Shown: positions 35,369 through 43,739 of the stretch, piece after piece
Position numbering within the stretch: position 1 is the stretch's first letter
Layout of the letters: every line of letters begins with the position of its first letter
Assembly: GCA_034436335.1 (NCBI GenBank)
Contig: DAOTVO010000047.1
Location: 23,084-87,083 of the forward strand
Source of the DNA: UBA877 sp034436335
GTDB lineage: Bacteria > Chloroflexota > Anaerolineae > Anaerolineales > Villigracilaceae
DNA length: 64,000 nt
Direction of reading: 5' to 3'
Made by a program: the position numbers and the translations under genes
The notes under the pieces: generated by a model
What the model saw: the letters and a program-made list of their open reading frames with translations, nothing else
Database searches by the model: none
What the model was told of the DNA's origin: nothing

Positions 35369-36085
35369 TCACAAGCCGAAATCCACCACCGGCAGGAAAT
35401 TCGCCAGCAAACTGAAGACGCCAAACATGAGCATAAGTCCCACGATGACGAGGAGCACCCCCATGACAATCTCGGCGATGCGCATGACTTTGTTGTACTT
35501 GCGCAGGATGACGGTCACCCAGCCGATACCCAGCGCCGCCAGCAGGAAGGGAATAGCCAGGCCAGCCGAATAGGCCAGGCCGAGCAGCGTTCCCTGCAGG
35601 AGGCTGCCGCTGTTGACGGAAAAGGTCAAAATAGCGCCCAGCACCGGCCCCACGCAGGGCGACCAGCCCGCCGAGAAGAAAATCCCCATCAGGAAAGAGG
35701 AAAACAAGCCCACTCCCTGAACTTGCTGGTGAATGCGGACATCATATTCCAGGAAGGGGATGCGGAAAACGCCTATCATGTGCAGGCCAAAAATGGCAAC
35801 GATGACGCCGCCAATACGAGCCAGCCAGACGCGCAAATCGTAGAGAACCACTCCCAGCGCCGAGGCAACGATATTGAAGACGATGAAAACGAAACTGAAG
35901 CCCAGGACGAACATCAGGCCGTGCAAAAAGGTCAACCAGCGGTTGCGGCTGGCCGACTCGCTGCCGACGGCGCGTCCGCCCAGGTAGCCGATGTAGGCGG
36001 GGACAAGCGACAGGACGCAAGGGGAGAGAAAAGATGCCAGGCCGGCGACAAAAGCCAACCCTACAGTAATGTTGAGAAAGTCCAT
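35369..36085 (-). CDS. ccdA: CcdA/DsbD-type thiol-disulfide transporter
   Basis: A 238-residue protein with six membrane segments. Redox-active Cys23 in LSPCVLSL and Cys144 in WSPCVGPVLG are in the positions typical of CcdA, which passes reducing equivalents from cytoplasmic thioredoxin to extracytoplasmic thiols (cytochrome c maturation, surface disulfides). An AGAGGTAG ribosome-binding site precedes the ATG. It lies 9 nt after the L,D-transpeptidase gene. Confidence 0.92.
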   Translation of the reverse strand: MDFLNITVGLAFVAGLASFLSPCVLSLVPAYIGYLGGRAVGSESASRNRWLTFLHGLMFVLGFSFVFIVFNIVASALGVVLYDLRVWLARIGGVIVAIFGLHMIGVFRIPFLEYDVRIHQQVQGVGLFSSFLMGIFFSAGWSPCVGPVLGAILTFSVNSGSLLQGTLLGLAYSAGLAIPFLLAALGIGWVTVILRKYNKVMRIAEIVMGVLLVIVGLMLMFGVFSLLANFLPVVDFGL

Positions 36086-36094
36086 TTTCTACCT

Positions 36095-37228
36095 CTAATA
36101 GAGCGAATCGACGACGGTCACATGTGTGCTTCCGCTGCGCCAGTCGTTCCACTGCACGTCGCCCGGCTCCAGCGGGACCTCGGGCTGGCACCAGCGGAAA
36201 ATCCATTTGGCATCTTCCGGGCGGCAGTTGACACAGCCGTGCGAGCGCGGGAAGCCAAAATCGTTGTGCGAGGTCGTGCCGTGAATGGCAACGCCCGAAC
36301 CGACAAAGAGGGTCGTCCAGGAGATGCCGGGCAGGTCGTAACTAGCGTTTTCGGCGGTGTTTGCCATGCGGACGGAGATGAGTTTGCGCCAGATGGCGTG
36401 TTCACCGAGCGGCGTACTGCCCTCCCCCGCGCCGGTGGAGACGCGGCAAAAGTAGACTTCCCGCTCGCCCTCGAAGCACGAGAGCGTTTGGTAGGTGAGG
36501 TTGACCACGATTTTCTTCTGCGCCGGGTCCACGTCCGGGCTGATGGGGGCAATGTCTTCTTCCGTCAGCGGGCGGAAGGCCGCGCCGTCGGCCCAGAAGA
36601 GGTCGCCGGGGTTGCCGTAGCGTTCGTTGACGCGGTACTGCACCTGTCCGCCATCCAGGACGCGAATCTGGTCAATCCACATGACCTGGTGGTAATAGAG
36701 GCGTGGCTGAAGGTTGTAATAGACGTGGTCGCGCACCCAGCCGGAGATGGGAGCGGGGTTATCCACGATGAGGTCCACATAGGGGACGGTCACTTCGGCC
36801 CAAAAGCCACTCTTGCCTTCCGGCATAGCCGTCAGCGGGGTGTTGGGCTGGTTGCGGCAAGGCTGGAGGTAGCGCGCACGCAGGTAGCCTTCGGGAGTCT
36901 CCACCCAGCGTTGGCTGGGGACATCATAGGAGACCGTATCAGCCGCCACCTCGCGAATCCAGGGGAAGACTTCGTCGCGATATACGTTGCGGACGACGGC
37001 GGCGTTGACATCCGGGCGGACGCGCAATTCGATTTTTCCGCCGCTCAGGTTCACATCGGCGGCGCAGTTGCGGCCGAGCAGGTCGCCCTGGGGAAACTCG
37101 GGCAAGGTCAAAGCGCGAGGGGCGGTGAACAAGTCCCAGGTCCGGCGGGGAAACGCCAGCGCGCCCAGGCCGAGGGCGGAAAGTTTGAGGAAATCACGGC
37201 GAGAAAAGGGGCGATTCAGTTGAGTCAT
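36095..37228 (-). CDS. L,D-transpeptidase (YkuD) with Tat signal peptide
   Basis: A 377-residue exported protein. The N-terminus has a twin-arginine signal (SRRDFLKLSALGLGALAF, residues 9-26). The middle contains a probable SH3-like wall-binding segment (IELRVRPDVNAAVVRNVYRD). The C-terminal YkuD domain has IHGTTSHNDFG and the catalytic SHGCVNCR with Cys332. It forms 3-3 peptidoglycan cross-links or attaches proteins to the wall. ATG at 37226-37228 is preferred because the Tat motif then sits near the N-terminus; an in-frame ATG 36 nt upstream is possible. A terminator upstream suggests that it starts its own transcript with ccdA, the fusion gene and pgeF. Confidence 0.88.
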   Translation of the reverse strand: MTQLNRPFSRRDFLKLSALGLGALAFPRRTWDLFTAPRALTLPEFPQGDLLGRNCAADVNLSGGKIELRVRPDVNAAVVRNVYRDEVFPWIREVAADTVSYDVPSQRWVETPEGYLRARYLQPCRNQPNTPLTAMPEGKSGFWAEVTVPYVDLIVDNPAPISGWVRDHVYYNLQPRLYYHQVMWIDQIRVLDGGQVQYRVNERYGNPGDLFWADGAAFRPLTEEDIAPISPDVDPAQKKIVVNLTYQTLSCFEGEREVYFCRVSTGAGEGSTPLGEHAIWRKLISVRMANTAENASYDLPGISWTTLFVGSGVAIHGTTSHNDFGFPRSHGCVNCRPEDAKWIFRWCQPEVPLEPGDVQWNDWRSGSTHVTVVDSLY

Positions 37229-37285
37229 GCAGGCAAGGATACCCGTAAACAGGCGGGGAGTCAACCGGCGAATGAGTCCGCAATT

Positions 37286-37317
37286 AAAAAGCGGGGCGAG
37301 AGAGCGTCTCGCCCTGC
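37286..37317 (-). terminator. rho-independent terminator after the FxLYD lipoprotein gene
   Basis: On the minus strand GCAGGGCGAGA and TCTCGCCCCGC pair (11 bp with one G-U) around CGCTC, followed by TTTTTAATTG. Confidence 0.88.
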
Positions 37318-37336
37318 AACGAGAAAGCCGTTAGCG

Positions 37337-38725
37337 TTATGGCGCGTATTCTCCAAGGACAACGACTTCCACTGTGTAACTTGCCAGGTCGCCGGCCGGG
37401 TCAAGGTAGAGATAGGTTTCAAATTCACCGCCGGCGCCGGGAGCGAAGGCATCGCCGCTTTCAGGATAAACATAGCTATACCCGAATCCTACCAGGATAC
37501 CCGATGCATCCAGAACCTTCACCAGAACGGCGACATCGGTCAGATCCTTGTAACTGTCGTTTGTAAACTGGCCGTTTACAGTCCAATAAGTGCGGTCTTT
37601 GGTGACATTGACATTCGACGAAGTAATTGGGACGGTTTTGTAATAGGCTGGATAGGTCGTCCAGTAGTCCACCCGCAACGTGTAACTGTCCACAAGGGAG
37701 GCCTGTTCCTCGTTGAAACCAACGACATTGAAGTAAGACACGTCAAAGGGCAGCGACTCGCCGCGTTTAATGGAAACCGGCAGCGATCTATAACGGGCGT
37801 CCAGGCAAAGGCCGTCGGCGCTATAAAGGCCGGCGACAAGCGCGGTAGAAATGGTTTTCGTACTGTCGTTGGTCAAAAAACCGACCAAATGGGCATCGTT
37901 GTAAGCATCAAAATAGAAATATGTCACATCAATGTATATGGGGTGTGAGGAGATTTCATCAGAAACGCGCGCATCCCACCAAAGAGACCACTGCGTGGCA
38001 TCACTCGGAGGCTTTTGGAAAGAAATGGCAAAAGGGGTGCGGTCGAAACCATCAGCATCTCCCGCCGGAGCGAGCAGAGAGGCGTAGTCAAGGCTCCAAT
38101 CCGCCGAGAGGACGGCATCCGAGTCGTTCAGGACGCCACCCGCCAGGGAGGCAATATACGCCCAGTCAGAGCCTAGATTGACCAGTTCGCCGGTCAGATA
38201 CAGGTAACCATCGCTGCCTTCAACAATTTGAACGCCCTTGTAGGTAACATTTGCCCGCGTAGCCGTGCTCAGTTCATAGTTGCCCACAGTCACCTTATAC
38301 GAGGCGGGAACGTCGGAGGCAACCGTCTCCAAACAAAACTCGAATGGACTGCTATCTCCCGGGGCCAGGACAGAAAGCATAGGATGGATAATCTCCGCCT
38401 CAATCGGGCTGCCGTTTTCATCCATCAGCAGCGAAGCGCCGCTGGCATTGCGCACTTCGACCAGGAGTTCGATGTTTTCGAGCGTCGCGTTGGAGGCGTT
38501 CAGCACTTCGCCATAAATGTAGAAATAGCCCCATTGGTCCGGAAAGGAAGTGACGGAAAGGATTTGTAACGTATCTTCGGGTGGAGGATTGACCGGCGGC
38601 TGGGTGACGGGCGGGTTGAGCGGCGGCTGTTGAGTAGTAGGCGGTTTGCCGCCGCCAAAGGAGCAGGCCAGGACAGATAAAATAAGCAGACTGGCGGCCA
38701 GAGCCAAGAAAAATTTGTTTTTCAT
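37337..38725 (-). CDS. lipoprotein with repeated FxLYD-like domains
   Basis: A 462-residue secreted lipoprotein. The signal peptide ends at ILSVLAC (Cys21) and a Pro/Gln/Asn-rich linker follows (25-50). Three or four beta-rich repeats of about 100 residues share the pattern Y-x-Y-x-x-G-E-V-x-N (GYFYIYGEVLNAS, GYLYLTGELVNLG, TYWTVNGQFTNDS), typical of FxLYD domains found in surface lipoproteins. No enzymatic motif is visible. An AAGAGGAG ribosome-binding site precedes the ATG. It is the last gene of the patatin operon, before a terminator. Confidence 0.82.
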   Translation of the reverse strand: MKNKFFLALAASLLILSVLACSFGGGKPPTTQQPPLNPPVTQPPVNPPPEDTLQILSVTSFPDQWGYFYIYGEVLNASNATLENIELLVEVRNASGASLLMDENGSPIEAEIIHPMLSVLAPGDSSPFEFCLETVASDVPASYKVTVGNYELSTATRANVTYKGVQIVEGSDGYLYLTGELVNLGSDWAYIASLAGGVLNDSDAVLSADWSLDYASLLAPAGDADGFDRTPFAISFQKPPSDATQWSLWWDARVSDEISSHPIYIDVTYFYFDAYNDAHLVGFLTNDSTKTISTALVAGLYSADGLCLDARYRSLPVSIKRGESLPFDVSYFNVVGFNEEQASLVDSYTLRVDYWTTYPAYYKTVPITSSNVNVTKDRTYWTVNGQFTNDSYKDLTDVAVLVKVLDASGILVGFGYSYVYPESGDAFAPGAGGEFETYLYLDPAGDLASYTVEVVVLGEYAP

Positions 38726-38756
38726 TGGTTTTCTCCTCTTGAGATAGGATATTTAT

Positions 38757-39410
38757 TTAATTGGCGGCAAAAAAGAATTCCAGCCCCTTTAAGCACCCCC
38801 TGCCCACCTTGTGACCGCCTTCGGTTTCGCAGTAGTGAACCCGGCAACCGGCCTCGCTCAGCAAACGATCAGCCTGGCGCGCTCGCTCGACGGGAACCAG
38901 GTCATCGGCGCGGCCGTGAGAGATGAAAATCTCCTTGCCCGTCAGGGCAGCCAGCCTCGCCTCCGCCCCGGCGGGCAGGAACCCGGCCAGCACGGCCAGG
39001 CGATTCACCCGCTGCGGGTAGAGGACGCCCAGCGTGTAGGCCAGGGCCGCCCCCTGACTGAAGCCGGCGGCGTCGAACGAAGAGACGTCCAGGCCCGAAA
39101 CAGACTGCCATTCATCGAGAAACTTCATCAGCAACTCGGCGCCAGGGCGCAGGTCTTCCAGGGAGGGGAAGCCCCAACTGCCGGGGGTCACCTCCCGCCA
39201 GGAATAGCCGCCTTCGGGCACAGGGTAAGGAGCGCGGGGCAGAAGGACGGCGCAAGATGCAGACATCCGCTCGGCAAAGAACCACATCGAGTTCTCGTTG
39301 CCCGTCCAGCCGTGCAACATCAAGACCAGCCGCGGCGAGGGAATGTTCGCCGGGCGGAGACGATATGTCCAGCCATGGAGGGTGAGAGGAGGGTCAGTCG
39401 GAATTCGCAC
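38757..39410 (-). CDS. carboxylesterase/phospholipase-type alpha/beta hydrolase
   Basis: A 217-residue cytoplasmic hydrolase of the small carboxylesterase/lysophospholipase group. The oxyanion region is LMLHGWTGNENSMWFF, the nucleophile elbow GFSQGAALA, the acid in SHGRADDLVPVE and the His in EGGHKVG. Its start overlaps the preceding small membrane-protein gene by 17 nt, so the two are coupled. Together with the patatin gene upstream it suggests lipid ester hydrolysis; substrates are not known. Confidence 0.88.
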   Translation of the reverse strand: MRIPTDPPLTLHGWTYRLRPANIPSPRLVLMLHGWTGNENSMWFFAERMSASCAVLLPRAPYPVPEGGYSWREVTPGSWGFPSLEDLRPGAELLMKFLDEWQSVSGLDVSSFDAAGFSQGAALAYTLGVLYPQRVNRLAVLAGFLPAGAEARLAALTGKEIFISHGRADDLVPVERARQADRLLSEAGCRVHYCETEGGHKVGRGCLKGLEFFFAAN

Positions 39411-39621
39411 GTTTCACCAGCCAATCGAGCAAAAAAAGAACAAGGAAAACTATCAGCCCAGGAGCGAGGCCGCCGAGAATGCAGAGCAAGCCCAGCAAGG
39501 CAGCCTCGCGCCCATAGATTAGATAAATCAGCCCGTCGCCGACCAGCAAGAGCAGCGCCAGAGCGCCAAGGGCCAGGCGTACATTGGTCTGACGAGCATA
39601 GCGGCGGAGGTCACGGCTCAT
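39394..39621 (-). CDS. small two-helix membrane protein
   Basis: A 75-residue protein with a basic N-terminus (MSRDLRRYARQTNVR) and two long hydrophobic segments (about 16-37 and 42-67), ending in a basic tail. The start ATG at 39619-39621 overlaps the end of the patatin gene and the stop overlaps the esterase start. No family recognised. Strict overlap with both neighbours supports a real gene, perhaps a membrane anchor for one of the lipases. Confidence 0.7.
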   Translation of the reverse strand: MSRDLRRYARQTNVRLALGALALLLLVGDGLIYLIYGREAALLGLLCILGGLAPGLIVFLVLFLLDWLVKRANSD

Positions 39622-40513
39622 GGTTGGGACGCGCAGAGCGGCGCGGGAACAGGCGGCGGCGCACGCGTCCGCTCCAGGAAACGGCGCGGCGCAGGTCGGG
39701 CAAAGCGGCTTCGGCGGCAATTTCGCCGCGGCGGATGACATCGGCCACATCCACCTGGTCGAGCAGTCCGATGTGACTGACATCAGGGTGAATGACCACT
39801 TCCGGCTGCTCAAGTTGCAGGCGCAGTTCGGTCAACATGCGAGCGCCGATATCCACCGAGGCTGCAAAGATTCGAAAGGCCTGGGCAATGCGCGTCTGCG
39901 TCAGGCGGCGCAGGACGGGGCCGGGCAACGGCACGGGGAGAGGCAGTTTCTCCAGGTCAACCGCCGGTTCGGTCTGAGGGGTAAGGGAGACGGCAACGAC
40001 CGGCAGGGCCGGGGCTAGTCCACGCGCCACCGCAACCGGCACCGGGTCGAGAACGCCGCCGTCCACCAATTCGTGGCCGCCCAAGATTTTCGGCGGGAAG
40101 ACGCCCGGCACAGCAATCGTCGCCAGGACGGCCTCGGCTACCGGGCCATCGTTGAGGATCACTTCGCGGCCGGAGCGCACGTCCACCGCCGTCAGAGCGC
40201 AGGGAATCTTCAGGTCGGCAAACGTCCGCTCGCCGAGAAATTCTTTCAACACATGCCGCGCCCCCGCCAGGCCGAGCAGGCCGGGGCCGTCTTCCTGATC
40301 GCGTGTGTAGAGGCTCTCGGCGTCCAGTTCGAGGAAGCGGCGCTCCATCTCATCCGGCGAGTAACCGGACGCGTAGAGGGCGGCCACGATTCCGCCGGCG
40401 CTCGTCCCGGCCACAGCGCGGATGCGGAAACCTTCCCGCTTCAACACACGCAGAACGCCGACGTGAGAATAGCCGCGCGAGCCGCCGCCTCCCAGTGCAA
40501 GGGTAATCTCCAT
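39611..40513 (-). CDS. patatin-like phospholipase
   Basis: A 300-residue protein of the RssA/patatin group with a Ser-Asp dyad. The Gly-rich oxyanion hole is GGGGSRGYSHVGVL (8-21), the nucleophile Ser38 is in AGTSAGG, and Asp151 is in VDGGVLDPV. It should hydrolyse acyl esters of membrane lipids from the cytoplasmic side. An AAAGGAA ribosome-binding site precedes the ATG and a TATAAT (40543-40548, minus) 29 nt upstream lies over the stop of the aminotransferase gene. Confidence 0.92.
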   Translation of the reverse strand: MEITLALGGGGSRGYSHVGVLRVLKREGFRIRAVAGTSAGGIVAALYASGYSPDEMERRFLELDAESLYTRDQEDGPGLLGLAGARHVLKEFLGERTFADLKIPCALTAVDVRSGREVILNDGPVAEAVLATIAVPGVFPPKILGGHELVDGGVLDPVPVAVARGLAPALPVVAVSLTPQTEPAVDLEKLPLPVPLPGPVLRRLTQTRIAQAFRIFAASVDIGARMLTELRLQLEQPEVVIHPDVSHIGLLDQVDVADVIRRGEIAAEAALPDLRRAVSWSGRVRRRLFPRRSARPNHEP

Positions 40514-40543
40514 GAAATTCCTTTCAAAACAAGAATGAAGATA

Positions 40544-41698
40544 TTATACCGAAGAGTATCCCAACACTTGCCGCATAGCCTGCACGAGATGCCGCAAGTC
40601 ACGCCTAGAGTTATATCCCTGAAAACTGACGCGCAGCAATTTGCGCCCGTTCCAGGCAATCAGCGGCGTTTCGATGCGGTGTTCGTCGTACAGGCGGCGC
40701 TTCAGGTCGGCCAGATCAACGCTTTCGGGCAGGGGGATGCTGACGAACTGCCCGAACCATTCCTGCCCGGCTAGGGGCGGCAGACCGGTCAGGGCGGTTA
40801 TCGCTTCGAGGGCGCGGCGCGCCAGGTCATGACACGCCATCCGCACGCGCGGCCAGTCGTGCTCCTGCTGGAAGCGAATCGCCTCGGGAACGGACAGAAA
40901 TGCGGCAATGTCGCGCGTCCCCTGCCACTCGTGAAAATCCACCAGATGACTTGGGCCGGGCGATTCTGCCTCCCAGCCCCAAGAGACGACCAGCGGCTCT
41001 AAAAGATGCTGGACTTCGGGCCGGGCGTAAAGGAAGCCTGCCCCTTTTGGCGCGCACAGCCACTTGTGCAGGTTGCCGCCGTAGAAATCCGCGCCCAGGT
41101 CATCCAGGCAAAGCGGAATCTGCCCCGGCGCGTGCGCGCCGTCTATCACGGTCAGAATCCCCTCGGTGCGGGCGCGGCGGACGACGGCCTCCAGCGGGAA
41201 GATGAGCGCTGTCGGACTGGTGATGTGGCTGAGGAAGATGACCCGCGTGCGCGGCGTTACCCCCTGCCAGAGCGCATCGAGAAACGCATCGGGCGTGGTC
41301 AGCGGGAGGGGGATGGTTTGCTGGATATACGAAAAGCCGCGCTTCCCCGCCAGGAAGCGCCAGGTACGGTCGAGCGCGCCGTACTCGTGGTCGCTCGTCA
41401 GGACTTCGTCCCCCGGCCCGAGGTCGAGGGAACGGGCAACGATATTCAGGGAAACGGTCACGTTGGAGGTATAAACCACGTTTTCGGGGGCCGTCCCCAA
41501 GTAAGCGGCCAGGTCAGCGCGGGCAGCGGCCATCAGGTCATTGTGGCGGCGGCCGAGGAATTCCACCGGCTGGCGCTCCAGTTCACGCTGCCAGCGCTGA
41601 TAGGCGCGGAAGACCGGGCGCGGGGTCGCGCCAAACGAGCCGTGATTGAGGAAGGTGACCGAAGGGTCGAGGAGAAAGTAACGGCGCAGATTGAACAT
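40544..41698 (-). CDS. class V aminotransferase (isopenicillin-N-epimerase/cysteine desulfurase-like)
   Basis: A 384-residue PLP enzyme. FLNHGSFGATPRPV is the typical N-terminal motif of this branch. Asp186 (VIDGAHAPGQIP) contacts the PLP nitrogen and Lys212 (GGNLHKWLCAPKG) forms the Schiff base. The family covers epimerases, desulfurases and lyases, and the reaction cannot be decided. The ATG is 7 nt from a minus-strand TATAAT that overlaps the -10 box of the divergent MFS gene, so a leaderless mRNA is expected. Confidence 0.9.
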   Translation of the reverse strand: MFNLRRYFLLDPSVTFLNHGSFGATPRPVFRAYQRWQRELERQPVEFLGRRHNDLMAAARADLAAYLGTAPENVVYTSNVTVSLNIVARSLDLGPGDEVLTSDHEYGALDRTWRFLAGKRGFSYIQQTIPLPLTTPDAFLDALWQGVTPRTRVIFLSHITSPTALIFPLEAVVRRARTEGILTVIDGAHAPGQIPLCLDDLGADFYGGNLHKWLCAPKGAGFLYARPEVQHLLEPLVVSWGWEAESPGPSHLVDFHEWQGTRDIAAFLSVPEAIRFQQEHDWPRVRMACHDLARRALEAITALTGLPPLAGQEWFGQFVSIPLPESVDLADLKRRLYDEHRIETPLIAWNGRKLLRVSFQGYNSRRDLRHLVQAMRQVLGYSSV

Positions 41699-41705
41699 GA
41701 GGCGA

Positions 41706-41713
41706 TTATAATC
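41706..41713. promoter_or_regulatory. shared palindromic -10 box, divergent promoters
   Basis: The ten bases GATTATAATC around 41705-41714 contain TATAAT on both strands (plus 41708-41713, minus 41706-41711). The plus ATG (41722) is 8 nt and the minus ATG (41698) 7 nt away. Both transcripts should be leaderless or nearly so, and both start sites cannot be used at once. Confidence 0.65.
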
Positions 41714-41721
41714 AGCGCGCT

Positions 41722-42963
41722 ATGATTCGTCGCCTTTTTTCGGGAACTTCCGTCCCGCCTGCTTACCGGGCAAACTTCAATCACTTCTACTGGGACATCG
41801 GCTGGTTCGGTGTCTTGAGCGGCAGCGCGGCCAACTTCCTGGGCGTTTATGCCGCCCGCCTGGGGGCAAACAGTTTCCAGATGGGTCTGCTGGGTTCGAT
41901 GGGAGCGGTCATCAGTCTGCTGATTGCTCTGCCCACCGCCCGCTGGCTGGAACGCCGCCGGGTAGACCGGGTGGTGTTCTGGACTTCTATCGCTTACCGC
42001 TTGTTCTACCTGCTCTGGATTCCGCTCCCCTGGCTCTTCAACGCCCAGGGACAGATTTGGGCGCTCATCGTGATTGCCCTGCTGATGGGCATCCCGGGCG
42101 TACCGCTGGGAGTGGGGTTCAACGCTCTCTTTGCCGACGCGGTGTCGGAGGAGTGGCGGGCGCATGTGGCCGGCATCCGCAACGTAGTCTTCTCGGTCGT
42201 CTTCATGGCCTCCTCGCTCGGCTCCGGCTACCTGCTCGACCATCTCCCTTTCCCGGCCGGTTATCAGGTGCTGTTTGGAATCGGCGCGTTTGGGGCGCTG
42301 ATGAGCAGTTATCACCTGTACTTTATCCGCCCGCTGGAGCAGCGCGCGGACCCCGCGCCGGCGTCCCGTTCCGAAGCCGACGCCCCGGCTTCGGGTGTGC
42401 GCGCCGCCCTGCGCCTGGACATCTGGAAGTCGCCCTTCGGACACGTCCTGCTGGTCTTGCTGGCGTTTCATCTGGCTCAGTATCTGGCGATTCCGCTCTT
42501 CCCACTCTACAACGTCAACGTGCTGAAGTTGACCGATTCGCAAATCGGCATCGGCACGGCGCTCTTTTACCTGACCGTCCTGCTCGGCTCGACCCAACTG
42601 GCGCGCCTGGCGCGCCGTTTTGGGCATCACAAACTGACTGCCTGGGGCATCATGGGGATGAGCCTTTACCCCATCATTCTGTCCTTCTCGCGCTCGGCGT
42701 TTCCGTACTATGGCCTGCAAACGCTGGGCGGGCTGGTCTGGTCTATTGTCGGCGGCGCGCAGCCCAACTATATGCTGGAAAAAGTCCCTGCCCATGACCG
42801 GCCGGCGCATCTGGCCTGGTACAGCATCGTCGTCAACGCCTGCGTGCTGGGCGGGTCGCTGGCGGGGGCAGCCATCGGCGGCTGGATCGGCCTGGGGACG
42901 GCGCTGCTGATATTCGGCTTTCTGCGTCTGCTGGCAGGTCTGATAGTATGGAAATGGGGATAG
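41722..42963 (+). CDS. MFS transporter
   Basis: A 413-residue membrane protein with about twelve hydrophobic helices. The loop between helices 2 and 3 reads LPTARWLERRRVDRVV, matching the MFS G-x-x-x-D-R-x-G-R-R region in degenerate form. A polar central loop (about 205-235, RADPAPASRSEADAP) separates the halves. Substrate unknown; related annotated proteins are general MFS permeases. It is divergent from the aminotransferase gene and is followed 70 nt later by smpB. Confidence 0.88.
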   Translation: MIRRLFSGTSVPPAYRANFNHFYWDIGWFGVLSGSAANFLGVYAARLGANSFQMGLLGSMGAVISLLIALPTARWLERRRVDRVVFWTSIAYRLFYLLWIPLPWLFNAQGQIWALIVIALLMGIPGVPLGVGFNALFADAVSEEWRAHVAGIRNVVFSVVFMASSLGSGYLLDHLPFPAGYQVLFGIGAFGALMSSYHLYFIRPLEQRADPAPASRSEADAPASGVRAALRLDIWKSPFGHVLLVLLAFHLAQYLAIPLFPLYNVNVLKLTDSQIGIGTALFYLTVLLGSTQLARLARRFGHHKLTAWGIMGMSLYPIILSFSRSAFPYYGLQTLGGLVWSIVGGAQPNYMLEKVPAHDRPAHLAWYSIVVNACVLGGSLAGAAIGGWIGLGTALLIFGFLRLLAGLIVWKWG

Positions 42964-43033
42964 GACAGGCCAGGCGCAAAATTCCGCCCTACAGCAAGGG
43001 AAATTGGATTAAAATCAGGCCTCCTGAGATGCC

Positions 43034-43489
43034 ATGAGCGAGAATGTCAAAGTCGTCGCCACCAACAAAAAAGCCCGCTTCGAGTATTTCCTGCTGGAAA
43101 CTTTCGAGGCCGGGCTTGCTTTGCAGGGCAGCGAAATCAAGTCCATCCGCGCCGGGCAGATGAGCATCACCGAAGCCTACGTGGAAGTGGACGGCCGCAA
43201 CGCCTGGCTGGTGGAAGCGCATATCGCTCCTTACGAGCAGGCCAACCGTTTCAACCACGACCCGAAGCGCCGCCGCCGTTTGCTCCTGCACAAAAAGGAA
43301 ATCCGCGAACTGTGGAACGCCGTCCGCCAAAAGGGGGTGACGATAGTGCCGACGCGCGTTTATCTCAAGAACGGGCGCGCCAAACTAGAAATAGCCATCG
43401 CCAAAGGCAAGAAGCTCTACGACAAGCGCGAAGCCATCGCCCGCCGCGACGCCGAACGCGAGCGCGAACGGGAGATGCGCGTACGCTGA
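43034..43489 (+). CDS. smpB: SsrA-binding protein SmpB
   Basis: A 151-residue RNA-binding protein needed for trans-translation with tmRNA. NKKARFEYFLLETFEAGLAL, GSEIKSIRAG, NHDPKRRRRLLLHKKEI and the basic tail DKREAIARRDAERERERE are diagnostic. No tmRNA could be found in the adjoining 185 bp, which show nothing recognisable, so ssrA is elsewhere. Confidence 0.96.
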   Translation: MSENVKVVATNKKARFEYFLLETFEAGLALQGSEIKSIRAGQMSITEAYVEVDGRNAWLVEAHIAPYEQANRFNHDPKRRRRLLLHKKEIRELWNAVRQKGVTIVPTRVYLKNGRAKLEIAIAKGKKLYDKREAIARRDAEREREREMRVR

Positions 43490-43674
43490 CAGAGTCATCC
43501 CGGCTCAAAAGCCGTCTGGGGGCCTCAAGAGTGTCAGGAAAGCGGGGCGGTCTTTTTCTTGCAGTGCAAATAGAAAAACAAACCTGCACCGCCACCAATA
43601 ACAGAACATTATCCGCATCGGGCGGAAAGCCGCTCTCCAAAATTATCGGCCTACATTAGTCGCGCACCAAAATA

Positions 43675-43712
43675 TTTGGAGGCGCAATACCTCGTGCCTC
43701 CAAAGTTTTTTT
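43675..43712. terminator. terminator between smpB and the HD-GYP regulator
   Basis: TTTGGAGGC (43675-43683) pairs with GCCTCCAAA (43696-43704), followed by GTTTTTTT on the plus strand; the minus strand continues TATTTTGG, so weak bidirectional use is possible. Confidence 0.88.
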
Positions 43713-43739
43713 CGTTTCATGTTTACCGGCTAATTTTCG

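Noticed and set aside
35342..37948. Open frame of 868 codons on the plus strand across ccdA, the L,D-transpeptidase gene and the lipoprotein gene
   Set aside because: It crosses three well-supported minus-strand genes and a terminator, and the translation resembles no family.
43490..43674. tmRNA gene after smpB
   Set aside because: No tRNA-Ala-like ends, no tag-peptide frame and no pseudoknot-like features could be found in the 185 bp.
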